64,000 bases of DNA from Asparagopsis taxiformis (GCA_030407315.1 JALQPE010001828.1:58463-122462), one strand, 5' to 3'; counted from the stretch's first letter, positions 1-12,000 are shown. Numbers and translations: made by a program. Notes: a model not told the origin generated them from the letters alone.

Positions 1-104
1 GGGAATCGGATACGACGCATTCCTGAAATACGTGTGATACCTCGTTGTCGTGTGTGACACAACTCTGTCGACATGCCCTGCCCCGGCATGTTGTACATGG
101 CCGT
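1..104 (-). pseudogene. 3' fragment of a second copy of the dioxygenase gene A
   Basis: These 104 bases are identical, base for base, to positions 4093-4196 inside gene A (the ParB-like/dioxygenase gene). They cover the codons around the distal metal-binding histidine. The match ends exactly where a terminal inverted repeat begins at 105. What is seen is identity followed by an abrupt junction. The inference is that a giant transposon landed in another copy of its own cargo gene, recently enough that no differences have built up. The rest of this copy lies outside the window. Confidence 0.85.
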
Positions 105-137
105 CGTCTGTGTTCTCGGAAATGGACGCGGACGTCC
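105..137 (+). repeat. Left terminal inverted repeat
   Basis: It begins CGTCTGTGTTCTCGG and ends GGACGCGGACGTCC. Its reverse complement is found at 20662-20694 with two mismatches, and an identical 33/33 copy lies at the window end (63968-64000). The start is fixed by comparison with the uninterrupted gene A copy, which diverges exactly at this base. Confidence 0.85.
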
Positions 138-330
138 ACAACCTCTAGTACACCTAGTATTACTAGGCGGACGTCCATGTTCTCCAGTATTTTTGGATGT
201 CCGCCTAGAACCGGACGTCCATGTGGTCTAGTACGTCTAGTATTACTAGGGCGACATTCATTGTTTCTAGTACCACGGATGTCCCCCTCGGGATGGACTT
301 CCGCCATGTCTATGTCCACCTAGGACGGGC
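138..330. repeat. Left subterminal repeat zone
   Basis: Short motifs recur: GGACGTCC or GGATGTCC (about five times), TCTAGTAC (twice, with relatives) and CTAGTATTACTAG (twice). The same words recur in the right subterminal zone. In CACTA-class elements such subterminal arrays are binding sites for an element-encoded DNA-binding protein; that role is inferred here. Confidence 0.6.
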
Positions 331-479
331 GCCGGTTCAGAAATTCAAAAATTTCGACCCCAGAAATTTCTGCCGCCGTGCTCGACATGGATGTCCGCAT
401 CCATCACGGCGACCACTCTATTTTTCCTTGTCGGTCGACTCCAATTTCGTCTTTAATTTTTTCATCCTCTCGCTCACAC

Positions 480-1385
480 CCCCTTCCAGTTGGTGCTCAC
501 CTCCTCCGTACTGTACCTCAAACACCCCCAATACCACTCTAGCACGCATTTTTAGCTACCTATCCCCGCTTCCACGGTGCACACCTCCATTCCATACCTA
601 CTTTTCTGCTCTACCGTACAGATTTCGTATAACCAGTCCTCATACTACCTCAGAATAGGGCAAAAACACCCCCTATCTCCTCGACCATGCTCTCCCCCAT
701 CACCTTTGCAACGTATTGTTCTTCAATACCCTCTCTCCTCTACCTTCAACCCCTCTCCTTCGCCCTCTCCACAAACTTCCCCTGCAGCTTACTCTTCCAA
801 AACCTCTCAGTCCCCATCCCGTACCCGACCTGCTCCACCCCTCCCTCCCTCAGCTGCTCCATGCCCCCACGCCATCCGCATCTTCGATACCGTATACACC
901 ACCACAACTGGCCCACGCTCCCGCTCCCCCGCCGTCTCCCCAGAAACCTCCCCGCTCTGAAACACATATCAACCCCCCACTTCGCACCCTTCCTCCCACT
1001 CCCCTCCCTCCCCAAATACAATAACCCCCTTCTTCTCCATCACATCCCCACTCACCACAGCCAGAACAGACCTTCCCGCCTCTTTCTCCTCACTTTCCTA
1101 AAAACCCCCTCCTCTCGGCGCCTTCAACCGCACCCTCCTACGGTCCCACCTAAACACCTCCTCCGCCCTCACTACCCCAACACCCCGCAGCGTCTCCCAA
1201 ATCCCCATAATATGCTTTTCGGCACTCCTCTCCGAATCACACTCCATTCTAAACCCGCACTCCGTACATTTCCACCTCCCCCTGTACCATCCCAGGATTC
1301 CATCCCCCCTTAGAACACATCCTCATACCACAGAAGAATTTTCTTCCTCTCATACCTCATCCTTGAAACCTCCATCTCCTCCATG
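480..1385. other. Pyrimidine-rich, strand-asymmetric non-coding region
   Basis: The plus strand is very rich in C and T over about 900 bases, giving long open frames in all three plus frames with Pro/Leu/Ser-rich translations. None shows a domain, so I regard them as products of composition. The mirror zone at the right end (18950-20350) is G- and T-rich on the same strand, so the two ends have opposite strand bias. Confidence 0.6.
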
Positions 1386-1725
1386 TAAATTTCGATGTAA
1401 ATATTTTCTCCACTATGCAATCTCAAACATGTATGAGCCTATGACTTTCCGCTTTGTCAACCCTGAATATTGGTACTCATGTATTCATAAAATAGGGCCA
1501 CCCACATCCCTATCCCGTTCTGCAAGCTTTACAAACCACTAGACGCATACTCCACAACTATACAACAAACACTACTCGCTATTTCAGACGACGCGGTACA
1601 CAAGTAGCGTAGTCTCAACCTTCCGTGCAGCCTTCCCTGATGCGTACAAGTGCGAAACACGTCTAGACTACTACTACTACGATATAGTATATCAGAAGTG
1701 ACTGCTGGAATTTTCGGCACAGGAG

Positions 1726-3510
1726 ATGCTGGGCCACCAAATTGATTTTTCGGAAATTTTAGAATTTCTGGGCTGGCCAGCAATGCAATCGAGCTGGACA
1801 TCCACCGGACGTCCATTTCAGGTTGGTCGTGAGAGAGCGGGGCGGGACCATGATGGAACAAGGACCAAGACCTGTCCCTGGCGTATTGAGCCTGAAATTG
1901 ACCCTTCGTCAGACGCCATTTAGCCTTACAGTTGGTGCTTACAGAAGCCAGTGATAGCCCCGATCGGGGCCGGTGGCCGGTGCCTGGGGCCGTTGTGGCC
2001 AAATTAGACACCCTGATTTGAATTAAAATTTGGGCTATTCTCAAAAACATGCACATGTGAACATGTTTTTGAGATGGGGGTGTGCCGTACGGCACAATCG
2101 ACCCGCCCAAATCGTTGATTTTTGCAAGATTTTTTTGTGCCCGAAATTTTAGAATTTCTGGGCTGGCCAGCAATGCAATCGAGCTGGACATCCACCGGAC
2201 GTCCATTTCAGGTTGGTCGTGAGAGAGCGGGGCGGGACCATGATGGAACAAGGACCAAGACCTGTCCCTGGCGTATTGAGCCTGAAATTGACCCTTCGTC
2301 AGACGCCATTTAGCCTTACAGTTGGTGCTTACAGAAGCCAGTGATAGCCCCGATCGGGGCCGGTGGCCGGTGCCTGGGGCCGTTGTGGCCAAATTAGACA
2401 CCCTGATTTGAATTAAAATTTGGGCTATTCTCAAAAACATGCACATGTGAACATGTTTTTGAGATGGGGGTGTGCCGTACGGCACAATCGACCGCCCAAA
2501 TCGATGTTTTTTGCAATATTTTTTTGTGCCCGAAATTTTAGAATTTCTGGGCTGGCCAGCAATGCAATCGAGCTGGACATCCACCGGACGTCCATTTCAG
2601 GTTGGTCGTGAGAGAGCGGGGCGGGACCATGATGGAACAAGGACCAAGACCTGTCCCTGGCGTATTGAGCCTGAAATTGACCCTTCGTCAGACGCCATTT
2701 AGCCTTACAGTTGGTGCTTACAGAAGCCAGTGATAGCCCCGATCGGGGCCGGTGGCCGGTGCCTGGGGCCGTTGTGGCCAAATTAGACACCCTGATTTGA
2801 ATTAAAATTTGGGCTATTCTCAAAAACATGCACATGTGAACATGTTTTTGAGATGGGGGTGTGCCGTACGGCACAATCGACCCGCCCAAATCGTTGATTT
2901 TTGCAAGATTTTTTGTGCCCGAAATTGTAGAATTTCTGGGCTGGCCAGCAGTGCATCTGAGATGGACATCCACCGGACGTCCATTTCAGGTTGGTCGTGT
3001 GCTGCCTACATCCACGCATTGCAGCAACTAAGCAGGCGAGTTCACTACTCATACAAAGTGCACGGAATACGAGTAACGTGATGGGTGAGTAGTGTTTGTC
3101 GTGGAGGAGTAAGGCAGGACCATGATGGAACAGGGGAAACGATGTCACCCTAGCATAACTTAGGCTTGAAGCCTGGAATCGACCCATCGTTAGGCGCCAT
3201 TTAGCCTTACAGTTAGTGCTTACAGAAGCCAGTGATGACCCCGCTCGGGGCGGCGGTTCCGGTGCCTGGGGCCGTTGTGGCCAAATTAGACACCCTGATT
3301 TGAATTAAAATTTGGGCTATTCTCAAAAACATGCACATGTGAACATGTTTTTGAGATGGGGGTGTGCCGTACGGCACAATCGACCGCCCAAATCGATGTT
3401 TTTTGCAATATTTTTTTGTGCCCGAAATTGTAGAATTTCTGGGCCGGCCAGGAATGCATCTGAGTTGGACATCCACCGGACGTCCATTTCAGGTGATCGT
3501 GTATCGTGCA
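1726..3510 (+). repeat. Tandem ~390-bp iterons with paired palindromes (five copies)
   Basis: The anchor word GGCTGGCCAG recurs at 1771, 2161, 2550 and 2939, with a variant at 3442, giving periods of 390, 389, 389 and 503. The last period contains a diverged insert at about 2997-3230. The four spacers each hold two palindromes. One is a 34-bp hairpin with perfect 12-bp arms (CTCAAAAACATG/CATGTTTTTGAG) at 2040, 2430, 2819 and 3322. The other is the perfect 16-mer TGTGCCGTACGGCACA at 2081, 2471, 2860 and 3363. Each unit also carries GGACGTCC, the core of the element's terminal repeat. Open frames running through the array, up to 351 codons, only restate the repeat and are not genes. Confidence 0.9.
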
Positions 3511-3768
3511 CGTCCAGCCATTACCAGAAGCAAGTTGGCGATGAAGCACGTATAAACCCAATTGTTCTGCTATTTCTAGCATAGACCATCGAGTCTAGAG
3601 ATGTGAGGGAATCGTCCTGGAATCATGCTCCAACCCACTAGGGAATGGACAATCTAGTTTGAAAGCATGGAACGGAAGTGCATTATAGTAGGTTCATAGA
3701 TTGAAAGTGATAAAGGAGATGATTATATTCTCGATAATTGTTTGCTAAAGTAGTTGTTGTTAAGATAT

Positions 3769-6700
3769 CTAGCCGTCGGAAAACTGTTCTTCCTCTTCGT
3801 CCTCACTATGATAGTGAACTAGATATCCAGGTTGTCCCGGCAGAAGAGGCACTACCGGGGCCACACTCGGTGTGTGCATTACATCCTTGCGAGGTTCTGT
3901 CGTCTTCATCCGCATCATTCGGAGCTGCCCTGTCTTCGGCCTACCATCTTTCTTGACCGGGATGGGAACAACTGTCTTGTGGCGAACATTGACAGGTGCC
4001 GGTTGACTTTGCCTTGCAGACCGGCGCGGAGCATTGGCGATGACTTCTTCTTCGAATCCCAACCGCCTGATGAAACCAAACGAAACATTGTCGGGAATCG
4101 GATACGACGCATTCCTGAAATACGTGTGATACCTCGTTGTCGTGTGTGACACAACTCTGTCGACATGCCCTGCCCCGGCATGTTGTACATGGCCGTGACC
4201 GATGAAGACTGAACGTGGCGGAACGATTACCTTCTTCAGCTTCATCGTCTTGGCGTACATATCTAATTCCAGCGCTTTGGAAAAGACGTACTTGTGGGAC
4301 CCTGGACACACCCAGATAGGGAATGGGTCATCTCCGTTGGCAATAACAAAGTAACCCGGAAGTTGATCTTTGCGGTCGCGAGGAGGAACAGGGAAATCAT
4401 TGTGTGGGACCTGCCGAGGACACCCCTTTCCCGTTATCAAAAACCGTCCCCCAGATGCCGGCATGACAAGTTTTTCTCCCGGTAAACCGCACTCCTCCAG
4501 CCCTATCAGCCGGACAAGGATTCCCAACCACACATCCAGCAGGGCTCGCCGCGTCACAAACTTGAACCGGTCGATATGCGTCTCATCGTTCTCGGCATAG
4601 TCAACCAGGCAGTGGCGCGTAGACGTGAAGCGAGCCCTCCCCTCATTCCGGTTCTTCTCATCTGTTTCATCGTCCCCCGTATTGACAATGGGACTCCACA
4701 GCTGCCGGTTCCCAGGGTCTTTGTGCACCTGCTCCCCCTCCCATGTTCCCAAGAAGTACCGAAACAATTCCTGGTTAGGAATTTCTTCCATGAGACCCAA
4801 GTCAAATGGGAACTTGTCCGACGCATCGAGGTAGCTTACATCCGCGAAATTGTGCATCACCGTATACCCTCGCTCGTTGATTTCCGTTCGGCAATTGTGG
4901 AAGTACGCCATACCAGTGCCGGCCTCATACGAATCCTTCCAGCTTGTAGACATTCGCGCAACCTGAGCGAAGTCCAGCCTCGAGGGTAGAAACGTCGATG
5001 TAGGCTCACACATCGCCTTGGCAGCCATCTTCCACGCTGCGAAAAACATCGGATAGATGGTGTCGATCCCCAAAACAAGATGACGAGCCCGATGTTGTTC
5101 CGGAATATGCAGCCCCTCAAACACAGGGTCCATCGCCACTTGCTTCAAATACCTCACCTCTCTGCCCTCCTCATCGATTTCCACACTCTCCAATAACAAC
5201 CTGAGCTCAATCGGGGGCAGACAGCCAACCCTCACCGATGCGATGACGTCCGCGGGACGCTGCGCCAGATGATGCCCTTCGGCTCGGTCTTTGACTTCAA
5301 AATCGTCAGGAAGAGATGGCATACGGTCGTCGAACAGGAGGTCGTGTTCAGAAGGAGAGTCACGAACGATGTAACTGTCTTCATCGACTTCGACTCCTTC
5401 CGGAACAGTGAGTGTAATTGTCACTTCGCGGACCCCCTTGCTTTCGACTTGGCCCTCATCTGCACTGTTGTTTTCTTCCTCGTCCGAAACGTTATGGACA
5501 GATTCTTGGTTGGAGGGAGTCGCACCAGCACGTTGGTTATCTTGGGGGACAATCTCAACGGCAGAATCGGGGGAACGGGCGGAGTCTTCGTCACCCTCAT
5601 CACCGGAAGCAGTGGCTTGATGTTGATCGGTGGGTTTATCAACAACGGCCTGCTCTTCTCCCCTGGCGGATTGTTGTACCACAACCGGCTCTTCTTCCTC
5701 GAGGCGTGTGCTCCCCGTCGAGCGAAGTAGCTGTGAACGGCGGCGGATGCCATGCGAAGCAGGCTCATGTTCGACATTCCGCTGCTTCTTGTGAGTGAGT
5801 CTCACATTGGCAGCGGAAGGGCGGCGTTTGCGTCGAGCCTTAGTCTTCTTCTTCAATGTCGGATTGAAAAACTCTTTCAAGTTCGTTTCCAAATCCTGTA
5901 AACGCGTGGTTCTCCGTCGCATTCGAACCTCACTGCTCCGGTCGTCCCCTCTATACATTGCAATGGCATTGGTGAGATGCCATTGCAACTCCTTCGGCTG
6001 CTTAACCGACCCAATTGCCATCTCTGTGCTCAGAAATGACTTGCGCATAATACTCTTTGGGCGCCCATACGCAGCGTACAGAGAATTTGCTATTGCAGTC
6101 ACGCGACGGACGTATGTATAGAAGTCGTTCACGTCAAAGCGTCCATCCGGACGTCCACCATGAGCAGGGTTCAAGTACTCCGAAAGACCACGCAAGACGA
6201 AGACAAAGTTTTCTTCCAGCAACTCGCGCACTATCTTGTGGTCCAGGTGCGTTATCCCAATCTCGTTGCGGCGCTCGGAATTGTTCAGCTCACGCAACAC
6301 TTCGTCGAGAACAGGATGCTTCAGCGTTGCTATAGCCAAACGCGTCCACCGCCGGGCCGTGTTCGTTGAATTCATCATCCCCATGAACTGCGCCTCGAAC
6401 AATGTTCGGATGACATCAGACTCACGCAAGTCGCCAGCGTTTTCCACGTTATTTGCAACAGCAATCGTACGGATGAACTGCTGGATGGACGACAAGATTC
6501 GAACCAGGGAGCGCTCCGTCAGTTGCGTCCCAGTCGTATGGTTCGACTCTGCACTCTTGTGGATGATCTCATGAGGCTGAAGATCACTGTCGTCCTTGCG
6601 GCGAAGGTAGTACACATCCAGAGGCTGAGTAACCCAGCGCAAGCGGTTTGCCTCCTGTGGCAACTTGGTTGTGTGCATACGGGTGAGGCGCGTGAAGTCA

Positions 6701-7710
6701 TCCGCAATGCTATGCATAGCATTAAGACGATGCAGTCCGTCGATCACGGTCACGTTCGCATTGGCATGGAATTTGCCATTCTGGAACAGACGCGTGTCGG
6801 CGGGCAGATGCGTGTTCTGCGACCTCAGCACCGTCACAGTGATACGCGAAGAGCTCACATACCCCACAGCGAACATATTGTTGCGCAGGTCCTCCACGTG
6901 GTCTTCTTTCACATCCCGAAGGGTCACGGCCGGTTCCACTAGCTGCCTCACCAACACAGTCGCTCCTTCTCCGACGTAATCCGACGTCACAAACTTGGGC
7001 ACCGTAATTTGCGTCCCCTGCTGCTCACGAATGCTCTCCGCCACCTCCGGTTCGTCGTCCACCTCGGTTACGTCCTGCGTAGTAGCTTCGGTGACGTTGG
7101 AGCGAGCAGGGTGCTTCGTGCCTCCACTGGAGGGTCTTGCAGAGCGAGCAGGGCGCTTCGTGCCTCCTGAAACCGGGACGGAGCGTGCTGGATGCTTCGT
7201 ACCCCCCGAACCAGTGATTTCGCCTGCTGGACCGGTACTGGGCATCCGTCCCGAGCTGGCCTGGTTCGTTGCTGCGTTGAAGTTTGACGCTGCAGCAGGG
7301 GTACGAATGTCGCTAGGGCCATCCTCCGCAGCGGGGCGCATCATCCGAGTATCCCAAGAGTAAAACGCCGCGGCGTATGCTCCACCCATCGTCTCCGGCG
7401 GTCCCTCGGCGCCATCAAACATGTACGGGAACGGGAGGTCCTTGAACTTGTCCTTAGTCGCAATGTTGCGCACGACGATGTAGTCGGCCTCCTCGGTTTC
7501 CGGCAGCTTGTGGTTGTGCAGCGTGCGCGGAAGGCCCACATCGCCACCAGCAGTGCTCACCGAAGCCGTCCCAATATGCACAGCCGCACCGTCCACGTCC
7601 GCAAACAAATTGACATCGACGCCGCGCTTGAGTCCGCGCGACTCCGCTGACGCGCTCACTTGATCGCTGCAAACCGTTGAAAACAAACTGCTGAAATGCG
7701 TATCCGCCAT
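3769..7710 (-). CDS. Gene A: ParB-like domain fused to Fe(II)/2-oxoglutarate dioxygenase
   Basis: A single uninterrupted frame of 1313 codons starts at the first ATG (7710); the frame stays open upstream without an ATG. The N-terminus has three GGTKHPARS-like basic repeats. A ParB/sulfiredoxin-type motif, VIDGLHRLNAM, follows at D324-H327-R328, after a typical lead-in (LRNNMFAVGY). The middle is long, acidic and probably disordered. The C-terminal third has the HxD...H...R set of 2OG oxygenases: HND at H1103/D1105, a PhyH-like CPGSHKY, FIGHGH then QHAG with H1177, and a candidate 2OG-binding arginine R1193. Known: such folds oxidise DNA bases (TET/JBP) or small molecules (PhyH), and ParB-like domains bind nucleotides and partition sites. 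Inferred: a DNA-directed oxidase. It is divergent from gene B, and the 1.4-kb gap between them holds two iterons. It is the only intact large cargo gene. Confidence 0.75.
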   Translation of the reverse strand: MADTHFSSLFSTVCSDQVSASAESRGLKRGVDVNLFADVDGAAVHIGTASVSTAGGDVGLPRTLHNHKLPETEEADYIVVRNIATKDKFKDLPFPYMFDGAEGPPETMGGAYAAAFYSWDTRMMRPAAEDGPSDIRTPAAASNFNAATNQASSGRMPSTGPAGEITGSGGTKHPARSVPVSGGTKRPARSARPSSGGTKHPARSNVTEATTQDVTEVDDEPEVAESIREQQGTQITVPKFVTSDYVGEGATVLVRQLVEPAVTLRDVKEDHVEDLRNNMFAVGYVSSSRITVTVLRSQNTHLPADTRLFQNGKFHANANVTVIDGLHRLNAMHSIADDFTRLTRMHTTKLPQEANRLRWVTQPLDVYYLRRKDDSDLQPHEIIHKSAESNHTTGTQLTERSLVRILSSIQQFIRTIAVANNVENAGDLRESDVIRTLFEAQFMGMMNSTNTARRWTRLAIATLKHPVLDEVLRELNNSERRNEIGITHLDHKIVRELLEENFVFVLRGLSEYLNPAHGGRPDGRFDVNDFYTYVRRVTAIANSLYAAYGRPKSIMRKSFLSTEMAIGSVKQPKELQWHLTNAIAMYRGDDRSSEVRMRRRTTRLQDLETNLKEFFNPTLKKKTKARRKRRPSAANVRLTHKKQRNVEHEPASHGIRRRSQLLRSTGSTRLEEEEPVVVQQSARGEEQAVVDKPTDQHQATASGDEGDEDSARSPDSAVEIVPQDNQRAGATPSNQESVHNVSDEEENNSADEGQVESKGVREVTITLTVPEGVEVDEDSYIVRDSPSEHDLLFDDRMPSLPDDFEVKDRAEGHHLAQRPADVIASVRVGCLPPIELRLLLESVEIDEEGREVRYLKQVAMDPVFEGLHIPEQHRARHLVLGIDTIYPMFFAAWKMAAKAMCEPTSTFLPSRLDFAQVARMSTSWKDSYEAGTGMAYFHNCRTEINERGYTVMHNFADVSYLDASDKFPFDLGLMEEIPNQELFRYFLGTWEGEQVHKDPGNRQLWSPIVNTGDDETDEKNRNEGRARFTSTRHCLVDYAENDETHIDRFKFVTRRALLDVWLGILVRLIGLEECGLPGEKLVMPASGGRFLITGKGCPRQVPHNDFPVPPRDRKDQLPGYFVIANGDDPFPIWVCPGSHKYVFSKALELDMYAKTMKLKKVIVPPRSVFIGHGHVQHAGAGHVDRVVSHTTTRYHTYFRNASYPIPDNVSFGFIRRLGFEEEVIANAPRRSARQSQPAPVNVRHKTVVPIPVKKDGRPKTGQLRMMRMKTTEPRKDVMHTPSVAPVVPLLPGQPGYLVHYHSEDEEEEQFSDG

Positions 7711-9090
7711 GGTTGTTGAGTTGGAAAGGAAAAGAGATGGTTGACGTTGACGTATTCGAGTGATGTGGATGGTATGTTTCACGTTGCGTTGAAGAATGGT
7801 CGTGAACGCCAATCACTGGAAATAATAACACAATAGAACCGAAATTTTGTTAGGTACACACCTATCGTGACCGCTGGAATGCAACAGAGGCAATCGAGAT
7901 GTGAGTGTCCGTTCAGAACGGGCCCGAGTCGGGCTCTCGAAACCTGACGAGGTGGCGTGAAGCAGGCAGTGTCCTTGATGTGTAATGTGTTAAAATTACA
8001 GCTGTCAAGCTAGGCGGCTTTTGGGGCGGCTGCGAGCACCCCTTTATCCGGGGAACACCCTGATTTGAGTTAAAATTTGGGCTATTCTCAAAAACATGCA
8101 CATGTGAACATGTTTTTGAGATGGGGGTGTGCCGTACAGCACAATCGACCCGCCCAAATCGTTGATTTTTGCAAGATTTTTTGTGCCCGAAATTTTAGAA
8201 TTTCTGGGCTGGCCAGCAGTGCAATCGAGCTGGATATCCACCGGACGTCCACTTCAGGTTGGTCGTGTGCTGGCTACATCCACGCATTGCAGCAACTAAG
8301 CAGGCGGGTTCACTACTAATATAAAGTGCACGGAATATGAGTAACGTGATGGGTGAGTAGTGTTTGTGTTGAGGGAGTAAGGCGGGACCATGGTGAAACA
8401 CGGAAGAAGATTTCTCCCTAGCATAACTTAGGCTTGAAGCCTGGAATCGACCCATCTTTCGGCGCCATTTAGCCTCACAGTTAGTGCTTACAGAAGCCAG
8501 TGATGACCCCGCTCGGGGCGGCGGCCGGTGCCTGGGGCCGTTGTGGCCAAATTAGACACCCTGATTCGAATTAAAATTTGGGCTATTCTCAAAAACATGC
8601 ACATGTGAACATGTTTTTGAGATGGGGGTGTGCCGTACGGCACAATCGACCCGCTGAAATCGATGTTTTTTGCAATATTTTTTCTGCTCGAAATTGTAGA
8701 ATTTCTGGTCTGGCCAGCAATGCATCTGAGCTGGACATCCCCATGTCCAGTGGCCGTCCGGATGTCGCTCACCTGGTAAGCGTGATGCACCTGTGACAAC
8801 CTATGTGACTGCAGTCACAGCCGCCATGGCGGCCGTGCAGTACAACACTCAAAGACAGGGAATCACAATCTTTTTAAAATTTTTCTCTACCACGTATCCG
8901 TCACAACTTATTACCTAAACCGGTTACGGGTTTCAAGACCTTTCCAGTACTGTGTACCCGTATACTCTGTTCCGTTCGATATCAACCAGTGTTCCTCACG
9001 AAAGAGTGCAAACGTCACGAGATACGTCGTCAAATTTGACTGTCTCGCCGAGCGGTCGCCATCCTGTACCGAATTTCCACTCATTCCATT
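7711..9090. promoter_or_regulatory. Divergent promoter region of genes A and B with two iterons
   Basis: The region separates the start codons of two divergent genes. At 8040-8770 it holds two iteron copies with GGCTGGCCAG-type anchors at 8207 and 8708. The 34-bp hairpins are at 8087 and 8588. The 16-bp palindromes are at 8128 (one mismatch) and 8629 (perfect). An A/T-rich stretch at 8870-8890 lies about 200 bp before gene B. No coding frame is convincing. Position suggests the palindromes could regulate both genes, which is inference. Confidence 0.55.
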
Positions 9091-12000
9091 ATGACGAATA
9101 AGCGCAGGCGCAACAGCAATCCGATCGTTGACGACGCAACCGTGCCAAATCTGCGCGAACCCGCTAGCCCTTGGGAGGATTCTAGTGACATGGGTACACG
9201 TCGAAACGTACGTCGCGCCGCCCGCGAAACTACTCTCGCTGGCAAAGACTTCCTCCGCCTCTTGCTGGATTTATTCGCCCACTCAAGTTTCGCAGACTTG
9301 ACGGACAAGCCGGGAGGTTTCACATACGCGGACCTTGGCGCTTGGGTTGCGCACGGCACGGAAGAACAATTTGCGGCGCTGCAAGGTCGACTCAGCATGG
9401 CCTTCAGCGGTCGTTCGAAGAATGCTGGAGTCGAGGCGGATGTTGCCGAAATCGTCATGGCAGAGATGAACGTTGAGCGAGCCAAGCAGATTGTTCGTCT
9501 GGCATTACCGATTGCCGAGTTTTCAAGACAGGATGAGCGTATCGGGCAATGGGTTGAGCACTGCATCCTTTCTGGGATCGTGCCACAGACCTTCCTTATT
9601 GGATGTAACATGCTTCCTTCGCCACTACAGGCGCCGCAGCGCGGGGAACCAAGCGCCTTCGTTCTTGATCCACCGGAAACGTTCGAGGTATTGATGTATT
9701 TCCAAGCGTTGTCTATCATCCGAAATCACAACAAGAACCTGCCGCGTCGCCGAATAGGCGACGCGGCCGAAGAGGGGAACGAAGCCGCACGCGTCCCAGC
9801 CCATCGGAAAAGCACTAATCGAGCTTGTTACGTGGTTCAAGTTTTATACCATGCTTGGACCGATGTGGCCTTCGCCGCAAAGTTTTCCAGCTTCGAAGAG
9901 TTGATGGCGCCGTACATCATTTTCGACAGCAGTGAGCATTGGTTTGACGTGCTCGATGAAGGTCTATTCGCACCGATGGAGCAGAAGCTAGATCTCTACC
10001 ACGACAAAGCTCCCCTATCTCATCCTGATGGATATGGTGGAAAAGTAGAGACAAGAACCAGTGCGCAGCACAGTGCATTTAGGGACCTTGTGAGGAAGTT
10101 CTTCGACCGGTTGCAGTTTCTTATCGTCAACCCGGACCTGTACACCTGGCCGGAGTCCGACCGCTGGGGGGCGCTGGAAATATAATTGTCAAGCGGAAAT
10201 CCGGACAAGCTGCCAGCGTACTTTGACACCCTCGACGAAGACGTTATGGCTGTCCTCCGCCCGGCACCACAAGCCGCGGACGCAGAAAAGGTCCCCAAGC
10301 CGGTTGATGACACTCCCACTCGTCGCAACACAGGAGGGAGAGGTTTGGTTCCGTCGACAAGACACACAACCAGGCTTCAACTTGGACCTGGGAGGACCAG
10401 TCTTACTGCCCAAGGGCCGTCTCCCCCGTCACCGTCACCCCATGCGACAGAAGAGCAGGAAAGTGAAGGGCAGGCTCTCGCAAAGGACTTTCTTTCGAAA
10501 ATGAGTCAGTATTGCCGGGTGTACGACGTCCCTTTCGAAGATTTGGTCAGTGCCGACGAGAGCCGAGAACACGTGCCCATCACGGGCAACGTTCAGCTCA
10601 TTCTGACTGATCCGCCCTACAATGTTCGTCGTAAGAGGAACGATTCCAACTCTTCGTACGACAGGCTAACTGCAGAAGATATGCAGGCTAGCATCGAAGT
10701 GTTTGACGAGCTGTTGCGCCCCGGTGGCCACGGCATCGTGTTCTGCTCCGTTTTGCAGTTCTACGAATGGTTCCATTACTTGGAAACGTACAAGGACCGC
10801 AGTCAGAAGGCCCAACCGATGCTGCTGCCAGTGATGACGGGTCGGATGAAGAAGAGGTTACGTCCATGAATTCGGACTCCGAAGCATCGCAGCACAGTGG
10901 CGAAGAAAGTGCGGATGAGGAGGAGGAGGAGGACGAGGAGGAGGAGGACGTCGTTCGGAATTCAGTTTTCTTCGTTGACGAGGTACCTCTGTTATTTGTC
11001 CGATTACCTGGGCACCTCTATCAAATGCCGGGGCGGAAGAGGTACCAACGCATGAACATGGCAGAGGTCGCTATCCACTTCTGGAAGCGAGGTGTTCCGT
11101 TCAAGACTGGAAGCGAGATGGTGGCCTATAGGAACCACGGATACATGGACAGCACGTACCCGGCGTGGTGCAACGTCACCATCAATATGCCCGCCATCGA
11201 TTCGAATGAGATGGTGTGGCGAACAAGGAGCACAACCGGTGCTACGGTCAGAGTTCGTGCAGAGCAGAAGAGCGTCGCTCTCATGATGGAGTTGATCAGC
11301 CAGCATTCACAGCCTGGTGACATTGTTGTCGATCCATTCTCTGGCACATTCGCAACGGGAAAAGCAGCTATGAGCTTGCCTGAGCACCGTGTTTTCGTCG
11401 GCAGTGACATGGACAAATTGTGTGTGGCACGATCGCTTCCAAAGCCGTGTGCAGTCATGTCACGTGTAATTCTTTCAAACAACACTGACATGAGGGTCAC
11501 GACAGAAGCGAAACAGAGTGCTGAGAAGTTCTTGGCGTCCCCCTCTGTCACGATGCGTACGCAGAGGGAACGCAGGATCATCGAACCCCCACCTGGCCTT
11601 CCCCTGTACCAGAGGTTCCCGAAATATATTCGGCAGTACCTCTGGCAGCTGTGCCCAGAGTCGATTGCGTCGCACGAGCACATGGAAAAACCGGTACATT
11701 ATTGGCCACCTTCCCTGCGCCGCTGGTTGCAAACTGAAAACCCTCGCGTGATGCGGGCACACGATTGTGTTGCGAAAAAATTGAGCGTTCGACCATCGCT
11801 GATTAAGCATCCAAATGCAGGAAGAGGGCTCTTCGCTGAACAGACATTTAATGTTGGCGACGAAGTATGTGCATACTACGGAACTGTTGTGTACTCTGAT
11901 ATGAGCAAGGAGTCGATGAGGTTCGCGTACGGAGAGGGTCACATGGCGATAACGAAGGAAACATTCTTGATGTATGCCATCAAGCTGTATGCAACAGCGG

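Noticed and set aside
687..1313. 208-codon open frame in the left pyrimidine-rich zone
   Set aside because: All plus frames are open here because C/T-rich sequence has few stops. The translation is Pro/Leu/Ser-rich with no domain.
1529..2584. 351-codon minus-strand frame and its many relatives up to 3582
   Set aside because: It is the iteron read as protein. The unit length of about 390 (divisible by three) keeps the frame open, and the peptide merely repeats.
1726..3510. CRISPR-like array
   Set aside because: The repeated part is the whole ~390-bp unit, with no short repeat/unique spacer alternation, and the genome is eukaryotic.
5269..5730. 153-codon frame antisense to gene A
   Set aside because: It lies opposite the low-complexity acidic region of an intact larger gene; shadow frame.
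10800..10830. Very short GT-AG intron repairing gene B
   Set aside because: Only ~15-base candidates are present, far below the 76-125-base introns located elsewhere in this window.
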